From Pseudidiomarina marina (GTDB taxonomy: Bacteria > Pseudomonadota > Gammaproteobacteria > Enterobacterales > Alteromonadaceae), in NCBI RefSeq assembly GCF_003987045.1, contig NZ_PIPZ01000001.1, positions 744,001 to 808,000 on the forward strand: a stretch of 64,000 bases of DNA, given 5' to 3'. Positions 9,830-19,677 of this stretch are shown one piece after another. A model generated the notes under the pieces. It ran no database searches and was not told the origin of the DNA. It was given only the letters and a program-made list of their open reading frames with translations. Position 1 is the first letter of the stretch, and each line of letters opens with the position of its first letter. Made by a program: the position numbers and the translations under genes.

Positions 9830-11769
9830 CAACGAAAATCATGTGGCAACCTGATTCAAGCCAAATAACAGCCGCACGCATGACGGATTTCATGCAAAAT
9901 GTGAATCGCAAACACGGCGCCGACTTAACGACATATAGCGAACTACATGATTGGTCAGTTCAAAACCACGAAGCGTTCTGGCGCGACATTTGGGATTACT
10001 TTGATGTCATCGGCGATGCCGGTGAGCGCACGCTTGTCGATGGCACTAAAATTCCTGGAGCAAAATGGTTTCCTGACGCGCGACTAAACTTTGCAGAAAA
10101 TCTATTACGCTATCAAGATGATCACATTGCTTTAGTTTTTCGTGGCGAAAACGGCGCTCGGCAACAGTTAACTTACGCCGAATTGCGCCATGAAGTCGCG
10201 GCTTTAGCCGCAGCATTTAAGCAACAGGGTGTTGTCGCCGGCGACCGCATTGCAGCGATGATGCCAAACTGTATTGAAACCATTATTGCGATGCTCGCAA
10301 CCACCAGCTTGGGCGCTATTTGGTCGAGTTGCTCACCGGACTTTGGCGTACAAGGCGTGGTCGACCGGTTTGGCCAAATTGAGCCAAAGCTTTTCATTAC
10401 TGTCGACGGCTATTTCTATAACGGCAAGCAACTCGACATCAGCGAAAAAGTGAACGCTATTCGTGCTGAGCTAACTTCCGTTGAAACCACGGTCGTTGTT
10501 AATTTTGCAGGTTTTAACCATCAATACGACGCCACCTCGGTCGCTTGGAACGACTATTTAGATCGTTCTGCAAACACATTAGAATTTGTGCGTATGCCGT
10601 TTAATGCACCGCTGTACATCATGTTTAGTTCTGGCACGACCGGCGTACCGAAATGTATTGTTCACGGGATTGGCGGCACACTATTGCAGCACATGAAAGA
10701 GCATGCATTGCACACTGATATTGATCGCGACGATGTGTTTTTCTACTTCACAACCTGTGGCTGGATGATGTGGAACTGGCTGGTCTCTGGCCTTGCTCAA
10801 GGCGCCACGCTCGTTCTATTTGATGGCTCACCGTTTTATCCAGAACCGGCGGCACTTTGGCATATTGCCGAACAAGAACAAATAAGTGTTTTCGGTACCA
10901 GCGCAAAATATCTGTCGGCGCTAGAAAAAGCTGAGTATAAACCAGCAACAGTGCACAATTTAACGGCATTGCGAGCCATTCTAACAACCGGCTCAGTGCT
11001 TGCACCGGAGAGCTTTGATTTCGTTTATCGCGACATCAAGTCTAACCTGTGTTTATCATCAATTTCAGGTGGTACCGACATTGTTTCATGCTTTGCTCTT
11101 GGCAATCCAATATTGCCGGTATATCGCGGTGAGCTTCAATGCAAAGGCCTCGGTTTAGACGTGCAAGTATTCAATGACAACGGCCAAGCCGTGGTGCAAG
11201 AAAAAGGTGAGCTTGTGTGTTGTAACAGCTTCCCGTGTATGCCGATCGGGTTTTGGAACGATAACGATGGTCAGCGCTACTTTAAAGCCTATTTTGCGCG
11301 GTTTGAGAATACCTGGGCACATGGTGACTATGCTGAAATTACTGATCATGACGGGGTGATTATTTATGGCCGCTCCGACGCCGTGCTAAACCCAGGTGGC
11401 GTGCGTATCGGCACAGCAGAAATCTATCGCCAAGTTGAAAAGATTGATAGTGTGCTTGAGAGCATTGCCATTGGACAACGCTGGCAAGACGATGAACGTG
11501 TCGTATTATTCGTGCGTTTGCGCGAAGGTTTGAAGCTTGATGATGCATTGCAGCAAGAAATTCGCCAGATAATTCGTCGAAATGCCACGCCTCGTCACGT
11601 TCCTGCGGTCATTGCTCAAGTGACAGATATTCCAAGAACGATTAGTGGAAAGATTGTCGAGCTAGCAGTTCGCCAAGTTGTACACGGTGAAACGGTTAAA
11701 AACACGGATGCATTAGCGAATCCTGAAGCCTTAGAGCAGTTTCGTGACCGCGCTGAGCTAAATCAATAG
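9826..11769 (+). CDS. Acetoacetate-CoA ligase (acetoacetyl-CoA synthetase)
   Basis: A 647-residue acyl-adenylate-forming enzyme that activates acetoacetate, the product of LiuE, to acetoacetyl-CoA with ATP and CoA. The AMP-binding loop is [16 protein letters not shown] (about 268-283). The C-terminal catalytic lysine motif is [16 protein letters not shown]. The N-terminal [15 protein letters not shown] and [20 protein letters not shown] are characteristic of acetoacetyl-CoA rather than acetyl-CoA synthetases. The ATGA overlap with liuE suggests coupling. Together with the divergent thiolase it lets the cell recover all leucine carbon as acetyl-CoA, instead of using a CoA-transferase. Confidence 0.94.
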   Translation: MTTKIMWQPDSSQITAARMTDFMQNVNRKHGADLTTYSELHDWSVQNHEAFWRDIWDYFDVIGDAGERTLVDGTKIPGAKWFPDARLNFAENLLRYQDDHIALVFRGENGARQQLTYAELRHEVAALAAAFKQQGVVAGDRIAAMMPNCIETIIAMLATTSLGAIWSSCSPDFGVQGVVDRFGQIEPKLFITVDGYFYNGKQLDISEKVNAIRAELTSVETTVVVNFAGFNHQYDATSVAWNDYLDRSANTLEFVRMPFNAPLYIMFSSGTTGVPKCIVHGIGGTLLQHMKEHALHTDIDRDDVFFYFTTCGWMMWNWLVSGLAQGATLVLFDGSPFYPEPAALWHIAEQEQISVFGTSAKYLSALEKAEYKPATVHNLTALRAILTTGSVLAPESFDFVYRDIKSNLCLSSISGGTDIVSCFALGNPILPVYRGELQCKGLGLDVQVFNDNGQAVVQEKGELVCCNSFPCMPIGFWNDNDGQRYFKAYFARFENTWAHGDYAEITDHDGVIIYGRSDAVLNPGGVRIGTAEIYRQVEKIDSVLESIAIGQRWQDDERVVLFVRLREGLKLDDALQQEIRQIIRRNATPRHVPAVIAQVTDIPRTISGKIVELAVRQVVHGETVKNTDALANPEALEQFRDRAELNQ

Positions 11770-11791
11770 AAATATAATTAGGAACTCTAGC

Positions 11792-14005
11792 ATGAAGCAA
11801 TGGCGCTCTTTGATCATCACCGCAGGCATTGGGCTCGCAATTACAATTGCGGCGACTCTTTTGCTCGAGCAATATGACCATAAGCGCATTGCTGAACGCA
11901 TGCGAGCAGATGCACAAAGTTTAGAAAGTAACGTAAGAGGAAGCTTAATTCGCTTGCTATATGCAGGTGAAATTGCGGGTGAGCTATTGAAGATGAGTGA
12001 AAGTGAACCCGCACAACAACTGCCACAACTTCGCCGCGCGGTGAATTCTTTTTATCAATCCGTACAACACATTACCGTACTTGATGAACAACTTAATTTT
12101 ATTGATCAAGAATTACTAAATGGTTCCGAGCAAATTATTGTAGAGAGTTATCAAGGTAATCCTGAGCAACTACTCAAGCTACAGCAGTCAAATGATGCCA
12201 CGGTATTTATGCCGGCGCACAACCTCTCTCTTAATAAGCATGATTTGGCCTTGTTTTTACCCATTATAAACGTTGAACAGCGTTACTATGTTGCAATGGT
12301 TGTTGCTGTGCAGGAACTCCTCAAAAGCACCATACATCATCATATTATTGAAGGCTATCAAGTTGAAGTTAAGCAAAATAACGAAGCCATCTACGCATTC
12401 GCTGGTAACACCGAATTAAAAAACGAATGGAATGCGGAATTCACGATACGGGTCGCCGACCAGCAGTGGCAATTTTTAGTGTGGCCAACACCTTTAAAAT
12501 TTTCGGAAATGCACGTCGTAAATTCCTATATCGTGCCGTTACTCGGTATGTTTTTAACGGGTTTCTTCATGTTGTTAGTGTTTCGCATGAAGCTACAGCA
12601 ACAGCGCTATGAACAACTCAAAAACAACAATGAAGACTTGTTGCTTCAATTACAAAAACGCGAAGAAATTGAGCAGCAATTAGCTTACCTTTCGGAACAT
12701 GATGCACTCACTGAAGTACCGAATCGAAACGCCCTGCTTCGGTACCTGCACGAGCGCCTACCCGAACTAGCTATTCATCAAGGTCAGTTAGTTGCTATTC
12801 AACTCAACGTGGATCACTTTAAAGAAATTAATAACGCCCTTGGTCATAAAATTGGCGATGAGTTACTGCGTCGCCTTGCCCACCGCATTCAACGCTGTCC
12901 GGTTAAGTTTGATTTTATCGCGCGTATTGGCGGTGATGAATTCCTTGTTGTCAAAGAAGGTGTAACCACCGATCAACAAGCAACAGAAATAGCCGATCAA
13001 TTAGTTAGAATTGTAAAACCTGAGTTTTACATCAATAGCCACGAGGTGTACGCCTCAGCGTCAATGGGTATCGCTTTTGCAAATGATGCAGATTTTGATG
13101 CAGATAATTTATTGCGTCATACGGATGCGGCTTTGAATCAAGCGAAAAAGTCGGATTACCACGGCATCAATATTTACAATCGGTCGCACCAATCGGAGCT
13201 ATCTAAACGTCAATTTTTGTTAGAGCAACTGCATAAAGCTGTGGAAGCGCACCGCGTTGAAGTGCACTACCAGCCAATTTTTGATTTGCGCTCGAAACAC
13301 GTGACTGGACTAGAAGCACTGATGCGTTGGCGTCAGGACGATGGTGAATTAGCACTACCGGAAGAGTTCTTATCGCTCATTGAAGACACGGGTTTAATTG
13401 TGCCGCTTACCGACAACTTGTTAAAACGAGTGTTAAATGATTATCGTGAATGGCTAGCAAGCGATCATACGCAATTAACGATTCACATCAATTTATCAGG
13501 CAAGCAGTTAGCATTACCTGAATTACCAGAGTTATTGCAAACCAACTTGCGTCGCTACAATGTGCCGGCAGAGAATTTATACATTGAAATTCGAGAAGAT
13601 TTGTATTGTAGCCATGCTTGTCAAGAAGACGGGGTACTCGCGAAATTGAAGGCCATTGGCGTTAAACTAACAGTTGATGGCACTGGCCTAAACTTTATTA
13701 CAATGAAGGCGATGCAATTATGCCCGCCTTATCTATTAAAGATTAGCCACGCATTGCTTTCAGAAATACCGCACAATAAAGTGCAGGCGTTAATTGCCGA
13801 CACCATGATAAAATTTGCCCATGAACGCGGTATTCACATATGTGCTGTCGGTGTAGAAACACAACAGCAAATTGATTTTTTATTGCAGCGTGATTGTTTA
13901 TCTGCGCAAGGTTACTTCCTCGCGCGCCCTGTTCCTGCAGAACAAGTTCAAGGTATGCTCGAACATCCTGATCAAACAAATAATGACACGCCTTACCAGG
14001 AGTAA
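11792..14005 (+). CDS. Membrane GGDEF-EAL protein with an apparently inactive EAL domain
   Basis: A 737-residue protein. A membrane helix (about 7-25), a ~215-residue extracytoplasmic region of unrecognised type, a second helix (about 246-267) and a coiled coil lead into a GGDEF domain (about 305-460) and an EAL domain (about 475-730). The diguanylate cyclase motif RIGGDEF is intact (about 376-382). The inhibitory RxxD site upstream reads VKFD, so product feedback is probably lost. The EAL domain keeps EALMRW, but DDFGTG reads DGTGLN, KID reads KIS and the glutamate of AEGVE is valine. Several metal ligands are therefore missing and phosphodiesterase activity is unlikely. It sits between acetoacetyl-CoA synthetase (22 nt) and ETF-QO (3 nt), which suggests c-di-GMP output tied to leucine catabolism; that link is inference. 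Confidence 0.92.
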   Translation: MKQWRSLIITAGIGLAITIAATLLLEQYDHKRIAERMRADAQSLESNVRGSLIRLLYAGEIAGELLKMSESEPAQQLPQLRRAVNSFYQSVQHITVLDEQLNFIDQELLNGSEQIIVESYQGNPEQLLKLQQSNDATVFMPAHNLSLNKHDLALFLPIINVEQRYYVAMVVAVQELLKSTIHHHIIEGYQVEVKQNNEAIYAFAGNTELKNEWNAEFTIRVADQQWQFLVWPTPLKFSEMHVVNSYIVPLLGMFLTGFFMLLVFRMKLQQQRYEQLKNNNEDLLLQLQKREEIEQQLAYLSEHDALTEVPNRNALLRYLHERLPELAIHQGQLVAIQLNVDHFKEINNALGHKIGDELLRRLAHRIQRCPVKFDFIARIGGDEFLVVKEGVTTDQQATEIADQLVRIVKPEFYINSHEVYASASMGIAFANDADFDADNLLRHTDAALNQAKKSDYHGINIYNRSHQSELSKRQFLLEQLHKAVEAHRVEVHYQPIFDLRSKHVTGLEALMRWRQDDGELALPEEFLSLIEDTGLIVPLTDNLLKRVLNDYREWLASDHTQLTIHINLSGKQLALPELPELLQTNLRRYNVPAENLYIEIREDLYCSHACQEDGVLAKLKAIGVKLTVDGTGLNFITMKAMQLCPPYLLKISHALLSEIPHNKVQALIADTMIKFAHERGIHICAVGVETQQQIDFLLQRDCLSAQGYFLARPVPAEQVQGMLEHPDQTNNDTPYQE

Positions 14006-14008
14006 ACT

Positions 14009-15652
14009 ATGCAACGCGAAAGTATGGAATTTGATGTCGTCGTCGTAGGTGCAGGCCCTGCCGGTTTAAGTTGCGCCATACGTCTTGCTCAGCAAGCGCA
14101 AGAGAGCAATCAAGAGTTAATGATTTGCGTAGTCGAAAAAGGCTCAGAGGTTGGTGCCCACATCTTATCAGGAGCGGTTTTCGAACCACGCGCATTAAAT
14201 GAATTAATTCCCGATTGGAAAGAACGTGGCGCGCCGCTCAAAACAGAAGTAACTGGCGATGAAATCATGTTGTTTAAAAACGCTGAGAAAGCGACTAAAT
14301 TGCCAGGCTTCATGGTACCTAAAACATTCCACAACAAAGGCAACTACATCACCAGCATGGGGAATGTCTGCCGTTGGTTAGCAGAACAAGCTGAACAACT
14401 TGGTGTCGAAATATTTCCCGGATTCCCGGCTGCCGACATTATTGTCGAAGACGGTCGCGTTGCTGGCATCATTACTGGTGATATGGGGCTTGATAGTAAA
14501 GGGGAACAAAAACCTGGATTTGAACCTGGAATGGAACTTCGCGCTAAATACACTGTATTTGCCGAGGGCTGCCGAGGCCATCTAGGTAAACGTTTACAAC
14601 AGCAGTTCAACCTCGCCGAAGGGAAATCACCGCAACACTATGCGATTGGATTCAAAGAAATCTGGGACATCCCGGCAGACCAGCATCAGCCCGGCTTAGT
14701 GGTTCATACAACAGGCTGGCCTCTTGCAGATGAGGCGAGTGGCGGTGGCTACTTGTACCACGCTGAAGATGGGCAAGTGTACGTTGGTTTAATCGTCGAC
14801 TTGAATTACAGCAACCCGTACTTAAACCCATTTGGCGAATTCCAGAAATTCAAGACACATCCTGAAATTGCTAAAACTTTAAAAGATGGCAAACGAGTAA
14901 CTTATGGCGCGCGAGCAATTACAAAAGGTGGATTCTACGCACTGCCGAAAATGACGTTTGCCGGAGGTGTGCTTGTTGGGTGTAATGCCGGGACGCTTAA
15001 CTTTGCCAAAATCAAAGGAAATCATACGGCAATGAAATCTGGCATGATAGCTGCTGAAAGCATCTTTGCTGCGTTACAAAACACTGATACACCGGCTGAG
15101 CTGCCTGATTTTGCCGAACGCTTTGAAAAATCATGGCTCTATGAAGAGCTTTATTGCTCACGTAATTTTGGTCCAGCTGTGCACAAGTTTGGCACCATCT
15201 TGGGCGGAGCGTACAACACCATTGATCAGAATCTGTTTGGCGGCAAACTACCGTTCACCATCAAAGATGAGAACACCGATCACGGGCAAATGCGCAAAGC
15301 CAATGAATGTAAACCGTTGGAATATCCAAAGCCCGATAATAAATTAACTTTTGACCGTTTATCGTCGGTATTTTTATCAAATACTAACCATGAAGAAGAT
15401 CAACCATGTCACCTTCAGTTAAAAGACAGTTCAATTCCATTGAAGGTGAATCTTCCTGAATATGCCGAACCTGCGCAACGGTACTGCCCTGCTGGCGTTT
15501 ATGAAGTGGTGGAAGAAAATGGTGAGGCTGTATTTAAAATAAATGCTCAGAACTGTATTCATTGTAAAACTTGCGATATTAAAGATCCGTCGCAAAACAT
15601 TACGTGGGTAACACCAGAAGGTACTGGCGGACCTAATTACCCGAATATGTAA
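14009..15652 (+). CDS. Electron transfer flavoprotein-ubiquinone oxidoreductase
   Basis: A 547-residue flavo/iron-sulfur protein that takes electrons from reduced ETF to ubiquinone at the inner membrane. The N-terminal FAD fold is VVVVGAGPAGLSCAIRLAQQ, and the family-specific HILSGAVFEPRALNELIPDW and GFYALPKMTFAGGVLVGC are present. The C-terminus has the 4Fe-4S cysteines (C of RYCPAGVYE, then CIHCKTCDIKDP). The length equals that of bacterial ETF-QO. The start at 14009 gives MQRES before the fold; ATG 14024 is also possible. It closes the putative liu transcript and accepts the electrons made by LiuA. The ETF subunits are not in this window. Confidence 0.95.
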   Translation: MQRESMEFDVVVVGAGPAGLSCAIRLAQQAQESNQELMICVVEKGSEVGAHILSGAVFEPRALNELIPDWKERGAPLKTEVTGDEIMLFKNAEKATKLPGFMVPKTFHNKGNYITSMGNVCRWLAEQAEQLGVEIFPGFPAADIIVEDGRVAGIITGDMGLDSKGEQKPGFEPGMELRAKYTVFAEGCRGHLGKRLQQQFNLAEGKSPQHYAIGFKEIWDIPADQHQPGLVVHTTGWPLADEASGGGYLYHAEDGQVYVGLIVDLNYSNPYLNPFGEFQKFKTHPEIAKTLKDGKRVTYGARAITKGGFYALPKMTFAGGVLVGCNAGTLNFAKIKGNHTAMKSGMIAAESIFAALQNTDTPAELPDFAERFEKSWLYEELYCSRNFGPAVHKFGTILGGAYNTIDQNLFGGKLPFTIKDENTDHGQMRKANECKPLEYPKPDNKLTFDRLSSVFLSNTNHEEDQPCHLQLKDSSIPLKVNLPEYAEPAQRYCPAGVYEVVEENGEAVFKINAQNCIHCKTCDIKDPSQNITWVTPEGTGGPNYPNM

Positions 15653-15769
15653 TTTATTTAAATGAATTAACTTTGTGTGTAAGATATTTAAGACAAATTT
15701 TTAAGATTGTCGTCTTAATAAACTCTGTATTAAATTAATTACACACATTGTTAATAAATTGGAATAAAT

Positions 15770-16174
15770 ATGAGCGAGTTTTTGAAAATTTTAAACCATG
15801 GACGACGTTTAAAGGCAGCAGTAAAGGAATTATCTGTCACTGAGTTAGAAGAAGTAAGAGAAAAATTAAATAAAGTAATCGAAGAGCGTCGCGAAGAAGA
15901 AGCGGAACTTAGAAAGCTTGAAGCTGAAAAACAACGAAAAATCGAAGAAGTAAAACGCTTTATCGATGAAGCTGGTATTGATTTAGCTGAACTTGTTGGC
16001 GAACCTTCAATTACAACAAAAACACCGAAAAAACGTGCTCCTAAACCACCTAAATACGAAATTACCGACACTGAAGGTAATCGAGTGACTTGGACCGGAC
16101 AAGGTCGCATGCCAAAAGCATTAAAGGCCGCAGTTGACTCAGGTAAATCGTTAGAAAGTTTTCTCATTAAGTAA
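15770..16174 (+). CDS. H-NS-family nucleoid-associated protein
   Basis: A 134-residue protein with the H-NS layout. An N-terminal coiled-coil oligomerisation region (about 1-65, rich in Glu, Lys and Arg) is followed by a linker with TPKKRAPKPPKY and the C-terminal DNA-binding domain. The core in that domain is TWTGQGRMPKAL, matching the TWTGQGRxP motif that binds the minor groove of AT-rich DNA. It has its own AT-rich upstream region (15653-15769), which contains small inverted repeats (AAGAC/GTCTT) and may be autoregulatory. A strong terminator follows directly. H-NS and its paralogue StpA cannot be told apart here. Confidence 0.93.
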   Translation: MSEFLKILNHGRRLKAAVKELSVTELEEVREKLNKVIEERREEEAELRKLEAEKQRKIEEVKRFIDEAGIDLAELVGEPSITTKTPKKRAPKPPKYEITDTEGNRVTWTGQGRMPKALKAAVDSGKSLESFLIK

Positions 16175-16175
16175 C

Positions 16176-16205
16176 AAAAAGCCCCGCCAAGCGGGGCTTT
16201 TTATT
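16176..16205. terminator. Bidirectional Rho-independent terminator
   Basis: The stem AGCCCCGC / GCGGGGCT with a short CAA-type loop is flanked by A-run and T-run on the two sides. It lies between the H-NS-like gene and the convergent DUF4097-like gene, so it can serve both strands. Confidence 0.92.
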
Positions 16206-16222
16206 TGAGTTTGTTGATACAA

Positions 16223-16870
16223 TTAATGCACAGTAATATCGATATCACCCACACCAGTATCAACACTCACTCGATGCTTACCTGAAGAATTAGCACGGCT
16301 ATTGGCAGTCATCAGAAAACGATTATTTTCAATATTGCCTAACCCTTTAATTGTGCTGTCACCAACACCAACATCTGTTTTAATGGTCTTATAGTCGCCA
16401 TAAATATCTAAATCAACTTCACCAACACCTAAATCAATTTGTATATCAGTGGTCCACAAATCGCCATTAATTTCACCAACGCCTAAATCGGTTTCAACAC
16501 GATTAACTCGCGGTAATTTAATAACCCAATCCAATTGAATACCATCTTGGTTCGAAACTCGCAGTGTTAACTGATTTCCAGCTTGCTCGGCAACAAGTTC
16601 AGCATCTTCAACATTACCGTCTTTGTTAAATACAGTGTCATCATCTTTGTAGGCACGAATAGAAACTTCCATAACATCGCCTTCTGTGCGCTCAAACGTA
16701 ATGGTTCCCACGCCAGAATCAAAGCTCAGTTCTGTTTCAGCGGAAACGCTGTATTCCGCATTGATGTGCTTTTCATGCTGCTGTGCATTTGCGGTAAATG
16801 GCAAGCTGATCACGGTAATACCTGCGATCATTCCTAGGGCAATACTCCAAGTGGTGCGTTGACGGTTCAT
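16223..16870 (-). CDS. Secreted DUF4097-like beta-repeat protein
   Basis: A 215-residue protein with a signal peptide (basic MNRQR, hydrophobic core, cleavage near ANA|QQ). The mature part contains five GVG repeats: SGVGTI, LGVGEI, LGVGEV, VGVGDS and TGVGDI. Spacing of about 20-30 residues and alternating polar/hydrophobic residues suggest a right-handed beta-solenoid, as in DUF4097/head-GIN 'putative adhesin' proteins. It is expected in the periplasm or outer envelope. GGAGA lies about 8 nt before the ATG. No enzymatic residues are evident and no function is claimed. Confidence 0.82.
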   Translation of the reverse strand: MNRQRTTWSIALGMIAGITVISLPFTANAQQHEKHINAEYSVSAETELSFDSGVGTITFERTEGDVMEVSIRAYKDDDTVFNKDGNVEDAELVAEQAGNQLTLRVSNQDGIQLDWVIKLPRVNRVETDLGVGEINGDLWTTDIQIDLGVGEVDLDIYGDYKTIKTDVGVGDSTIKGLGNIENNRFLMTANSRANSSGKHRVSVDTGVGDIDITVH

Positions 16871-17103
16871 TGTTGTTGTCTCCGTAATGATTCATGTTGT
16901 CATCGTCGTTATAGGACGTAGAAAATTCACTCGAAGTTTATAAAGCAATTATCATGCCAATTATTTATCCTTTATTATTCAATATGTTATAAATTTATCC
17001 GGCATTCGTTTTTCATCATAAAATAGTCAAATTCACAAAATTATGCTCAAATATCACAAATTTGATTCGACCAGATACATTCACCATGCCCAAGCATACA
17101 AAT

Positions 17104-17814
17104 ATGACTTCTCATAGCATTGAGCCGATAGGATTCATTGAATCCCCCTATCCCGAGAAGTTTGCCGTACCGCGACAACCAGGACTCGTTTCTGCAGCAA
17201 AGGCTCGAATCGTATTGCAAGGTGATTATGGACATCCTGATTGTGTTCGGGGTTTGAAGGAGTTCTCCCATATTTGGGTTTTATTTTTATTTCACCAAAC
17301 CACAGCTCAGGGTTGGAAACCTCTGGTACGCCCTCCACGTCTGGGTGGCAACGAAAAACGCGGCGTATTTGCAACTCGCTCGACGTTTCGTCCCAATAAT
17401 ATCGGTTTGTCGGTGGTTCAAATGATCAATATCGAACATCAAAACAAGCAGACGATTATTGACGTGCAAGGTGCTGATTGGGTAAATCACACACCGGTGG
17501 TTGATATTAAGCCTTACGTGCCCTACGCCGATGCCATAGCAGAGGCAACTGGCGGCTTTGCGCCAACCGCGCCAGAAAAAAATTTGATGACTACCTTCAG
17601 TGATCAAGCACTATATGAACTGCAGCATCTAATGCCGCAATATCCGGAATTACAAGCGCTAATAACCCAAGTACTTGCGCAAGATCCTCGCCCCGCCTAT
17701 CAGCAACACGACGATGATGAACGCGAATACGGCATGACGTTATACAACGTGAATATTCGTTGGCGCGTGCTGAATCAACAAAATCATGTAATAAGTATCA
17801 GTAAAGGCTTTTGA
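17104..17814 (+). CDS. trmO: tRNA (m6t6A37) methyltransferase
   Basis: A TrmO/TsaA/YaeB-family protein that N6-methylates threonylcarbamoyl-adenosine 37 in tRNA-Thr using SAM. The hallmark [12 protein letters not shown] and the SAM-site motif [14 protein letters not shown] are present. The frame is open upstream to TTG 17062 and ATG 17086. The start at 17104 gives 236 residues and begins like the E. coli protein, so it is preferred, although no strong ribosome binding site is seen at any candidate. The stop codon lies inside the -35 element of the proS promoter. Confidence 0.92.
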   Translation: MTSHSIEPIGFIESPYPEKFAVPRQPGLVSAAKARIVLQGDYGHPDCVRGLKEFSHIWVLFLFHQTTAQGWKPLVRPPRLGGNEKRGVFATRSTFRPNNIGLSVVQMINIEHQNKQTIIDVQGADWVNHTPVVDIKPYVPYADAIAEATGGFAPTAPEKNLMTTFSDQALYELQHLMPQYPELQALITQVLAQDPRPAYQQHDDDEREYGMTLYNVNIRWRVLNQQNHVISISKGF

Positions 17815-17837
17815 CACAGCGCCGCTACTGATAGAAT
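17811..17837 (+). promoter_or_regulatory. Candidate sigma70 promoter for proS
   Basis: TTGACA (17811-17816) is followed after 15 nt by TAGAAT (17832-17837) with an upstream TGA that could act as an extended -10. It ends about 47 nt before the proS start. The -35 overlaps the trmO stop codon. The spacer is short, so the -10 assignment is uncertain. Confidence 0.5.
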
Positions 17838-17884
17838 TTCACGGTAATCACACCATTGGAATTTTGCTGGAATTTGAGGATCAC

Positions 17885-19591
17885 ATGCGTACCAGCCAAT
17901 ATTTATTAGGAACATTAAAAGAAACACCTGCCGATGCAGAAGTTATCAGTCATCAATTGATGCTGCGCGCCGGTATGATTCGTAAAGTTGCCGCCGGACT
18001 CTATACGTGGACACCGACAGGTTTACGTGTGTTACGTAAAGTTGAGCGTGTCGTTCGCGAAGAGATGGAACGCGCTGGTGCTCTAGAAGTTCTTATGCCA
18101 ATGGTTCAACCCGCTGATTTGTGGGAAGAGTCAGGTCGTTGGAATGACTACGGCCCTGAGCTACTTCGTTTACACGACCGAAATAACCGTGACTTCGTAT
18201 TAGGCCCAACTCATGAAGAAGTCATCAGTGAATTAGCACGCAAAGAGATTAGCAGCTACAAACAGTTGCCGTTGAACATGTTCCAAATTCAAACCAAATT
18301 CCGTGACGAAATTCGCCCACGTTTTGGGGTGATGCGCTCACGCGAGTTCATCATGAAAGATGCGTACTCATTCCATCTAGATCAAGACAGCCTACAGCAA
18401 ACCTATGACGTGATGCATGCAGCTTACTGCCGCATCTTCGAGCGCCTCGGTCTCGATTATCGTCCGGTTATTGCCGACACTGGCTCAATTGGTGGTAGCT
18501 CATCGCATGAGTTTCATGTGTTAGCGAGCTCAGGTGAAGACGACATTGCGTTTTCAGACAGCTCCGACTACGCCGCCAACGTTGAAATGGCTGAGGCTGT
18601 AGCGCCTGCAACACAACGCCCTGCGCCGTCGGCTACAATGGAAAAAGTTGCCACCCCTGATGCTAAAACAATTGCTGCATTAGTTGAGCAGTTCAAGTTG
18701 CCCGTTGAAAAAACCGTCAAAACACTGATTGTGCACGGCGCTGAAGAAGGTCAACTGGTTGCCTTGATTATTCGAGGCGATCACGAACTCAACGAGATTA
18801 AAGCTGCGAAACATCAGTTGGTCGCTAGCCCGCTGGTATTTGCAACGGATGAAGAAATTCGCGCGGCTATCGGCGCTGGCCCGGGCTCATTAGGCCCAGT
18901 TAATTTGCCAATGCCATTGGTTATTGATCGCAGTGTCGCAGTCATGGCGGATTTCGCTGCTGGTGCCAACGAAGATGGCTTCCACTACTTTAATATCAAT
19001 TGGGAGCGAGATGTCGCCCTGCCAGAAACCTTTGATCTGCGTAATGTGGTGGCCGGTGATCCAAGCCCCTGTGGTCAAGGCACTCTGCAAATCAAACGTG
19101 GCATTGAAGTGGGTCATATTTTCCAACTCGGTAAGAAGTATTCTGAAGCCATGAAAGTTGGTGTATTGACCGAAACCGGTAAACACGAAACCTTAACAAT
19201 GGGTTGTTACGGTATCGGCGTATCCCGTATTGTTGCGGCTGCCATTGAACAGAACCACGATCAATACGGCATCATTTGGCCTGACGCTTTGGCACCGTTC
19301 CAAGTAGCATTGGTACCGATGAATATGCACAAGTCAGCTCGAGTGCAAGATGTTGCTGAGAAGCTCTACACCGAGTTAACGGCGGCCGGTATTGATGTAT
19401 TGTTTGATGATCGCAAAGAGCGCCCAGGCGTGATGTTTGCCGATCTTGAGCTTATCGGAATTCCACATCAGATCGTGATTGGTGAGCGTAATCTTGATGA
19501 GCAAGCGGTTGAATACAAATCGCGGCGCAGTGGCGAGAAAGAAAAACTTGCCATTGACTCAGTTCTGCAGCATTTGCAGAGCAAATTTTAA
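17885..19591 (+). CDS. proS: Prolyl-tRNA synthetase
   Basis: A 568-residue bacterial-type class II synthetase charging tRNA-Pro. The N-terminus [19 protein letters not shown] is the conserved beginning, so ATG 17885 (with GAGGA 5 nt upstream) is preferred over a TTG-type start at 17864. Motif 2 lies around [18 protein letters not shown] YbaK-like editing domain for mischarged Ala-tRNA-Pro is inserted at about 225-385 ([14 protein letters not shown], then [17 protein letters not shown]). Motif 3 and the anticodon-binding domain follow. The length is normal and a terminator follows the gene. Confidence 0.97.
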   Translation: MRTSQYLLGTLKETPADAEVISHQLMLRAGMIRKVAAGLYTWTPTGLRVLRKVERVVREEMERAGALEVLMPMVQPADLWEESGRWNDYGPELLRLHDRNNRDFVLGPTHEEVISELARKEISSYKQLPLNMFQIQTKFRDEIRPRFGVMRSREFIMKDAYSFHLDQDSLQQTYDVMHAAYCRIFERLGLDYRPVIADTGSIGGSSSHEFHVLASSGEDDIAFSDSSDYAANVEMAEAVAPATQRPAPSATMEKVATPDAKTIAALVEQFKLPVEKTVKTLIVHGAEEGQLVALIIRGDHELNEIKAAKHQLVASPLVFATDEEIRAAIGAGPGSLGPVNLPMPLVIDRSVAVMADFAAGANEDGFHYFNINWERDVALPETFDLRNVVAGDPSPCGQGTLQIKRGIEVGHIFQLGKKYSEAMKVGVLTETGKHETLTMGCYGIGVSRIVAAAIEQNHDQYGIIWPDALAPFQVALVPMNMHKSARVQDVAEKLYTELTAAGIDVLFDDRKERPGVMFADLELIGIPHQIVIGERNLDEQAVEYKSRRSGEKEKLAIDSVLQHLQSKF

Positions 19592-19615
19592 CTCCTATAA
19601 CTGTCTAAATAGTAT

Positions 19616-19652
19616 AAAAAAAGCCCGAATAAGTTAATTCGGGCTTTTTTTA
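19616..19652. terminator. Bidirectional Rho-independent terminator
   Basis: The stem AAAGCCCGAAT / ATTCGGGCTTT has a loop of about 6 nt (AAGTTA) and is flanked by A- and T-runs. It lies between proS and the convergent gpt and can end both transcripts. Confidence 0.92.
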
Positions 19653-19677
19653 TTCGTCGTATGACTGAGCTTAGCGA

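Noticed and set aside
15687-15720. Terminator after ETF-QO
   Set aside because: Short AAGAC/GTCTT hairpins are present, but the stems are weak and lack a T-run. They could equally be part of the H-NS promoter region.
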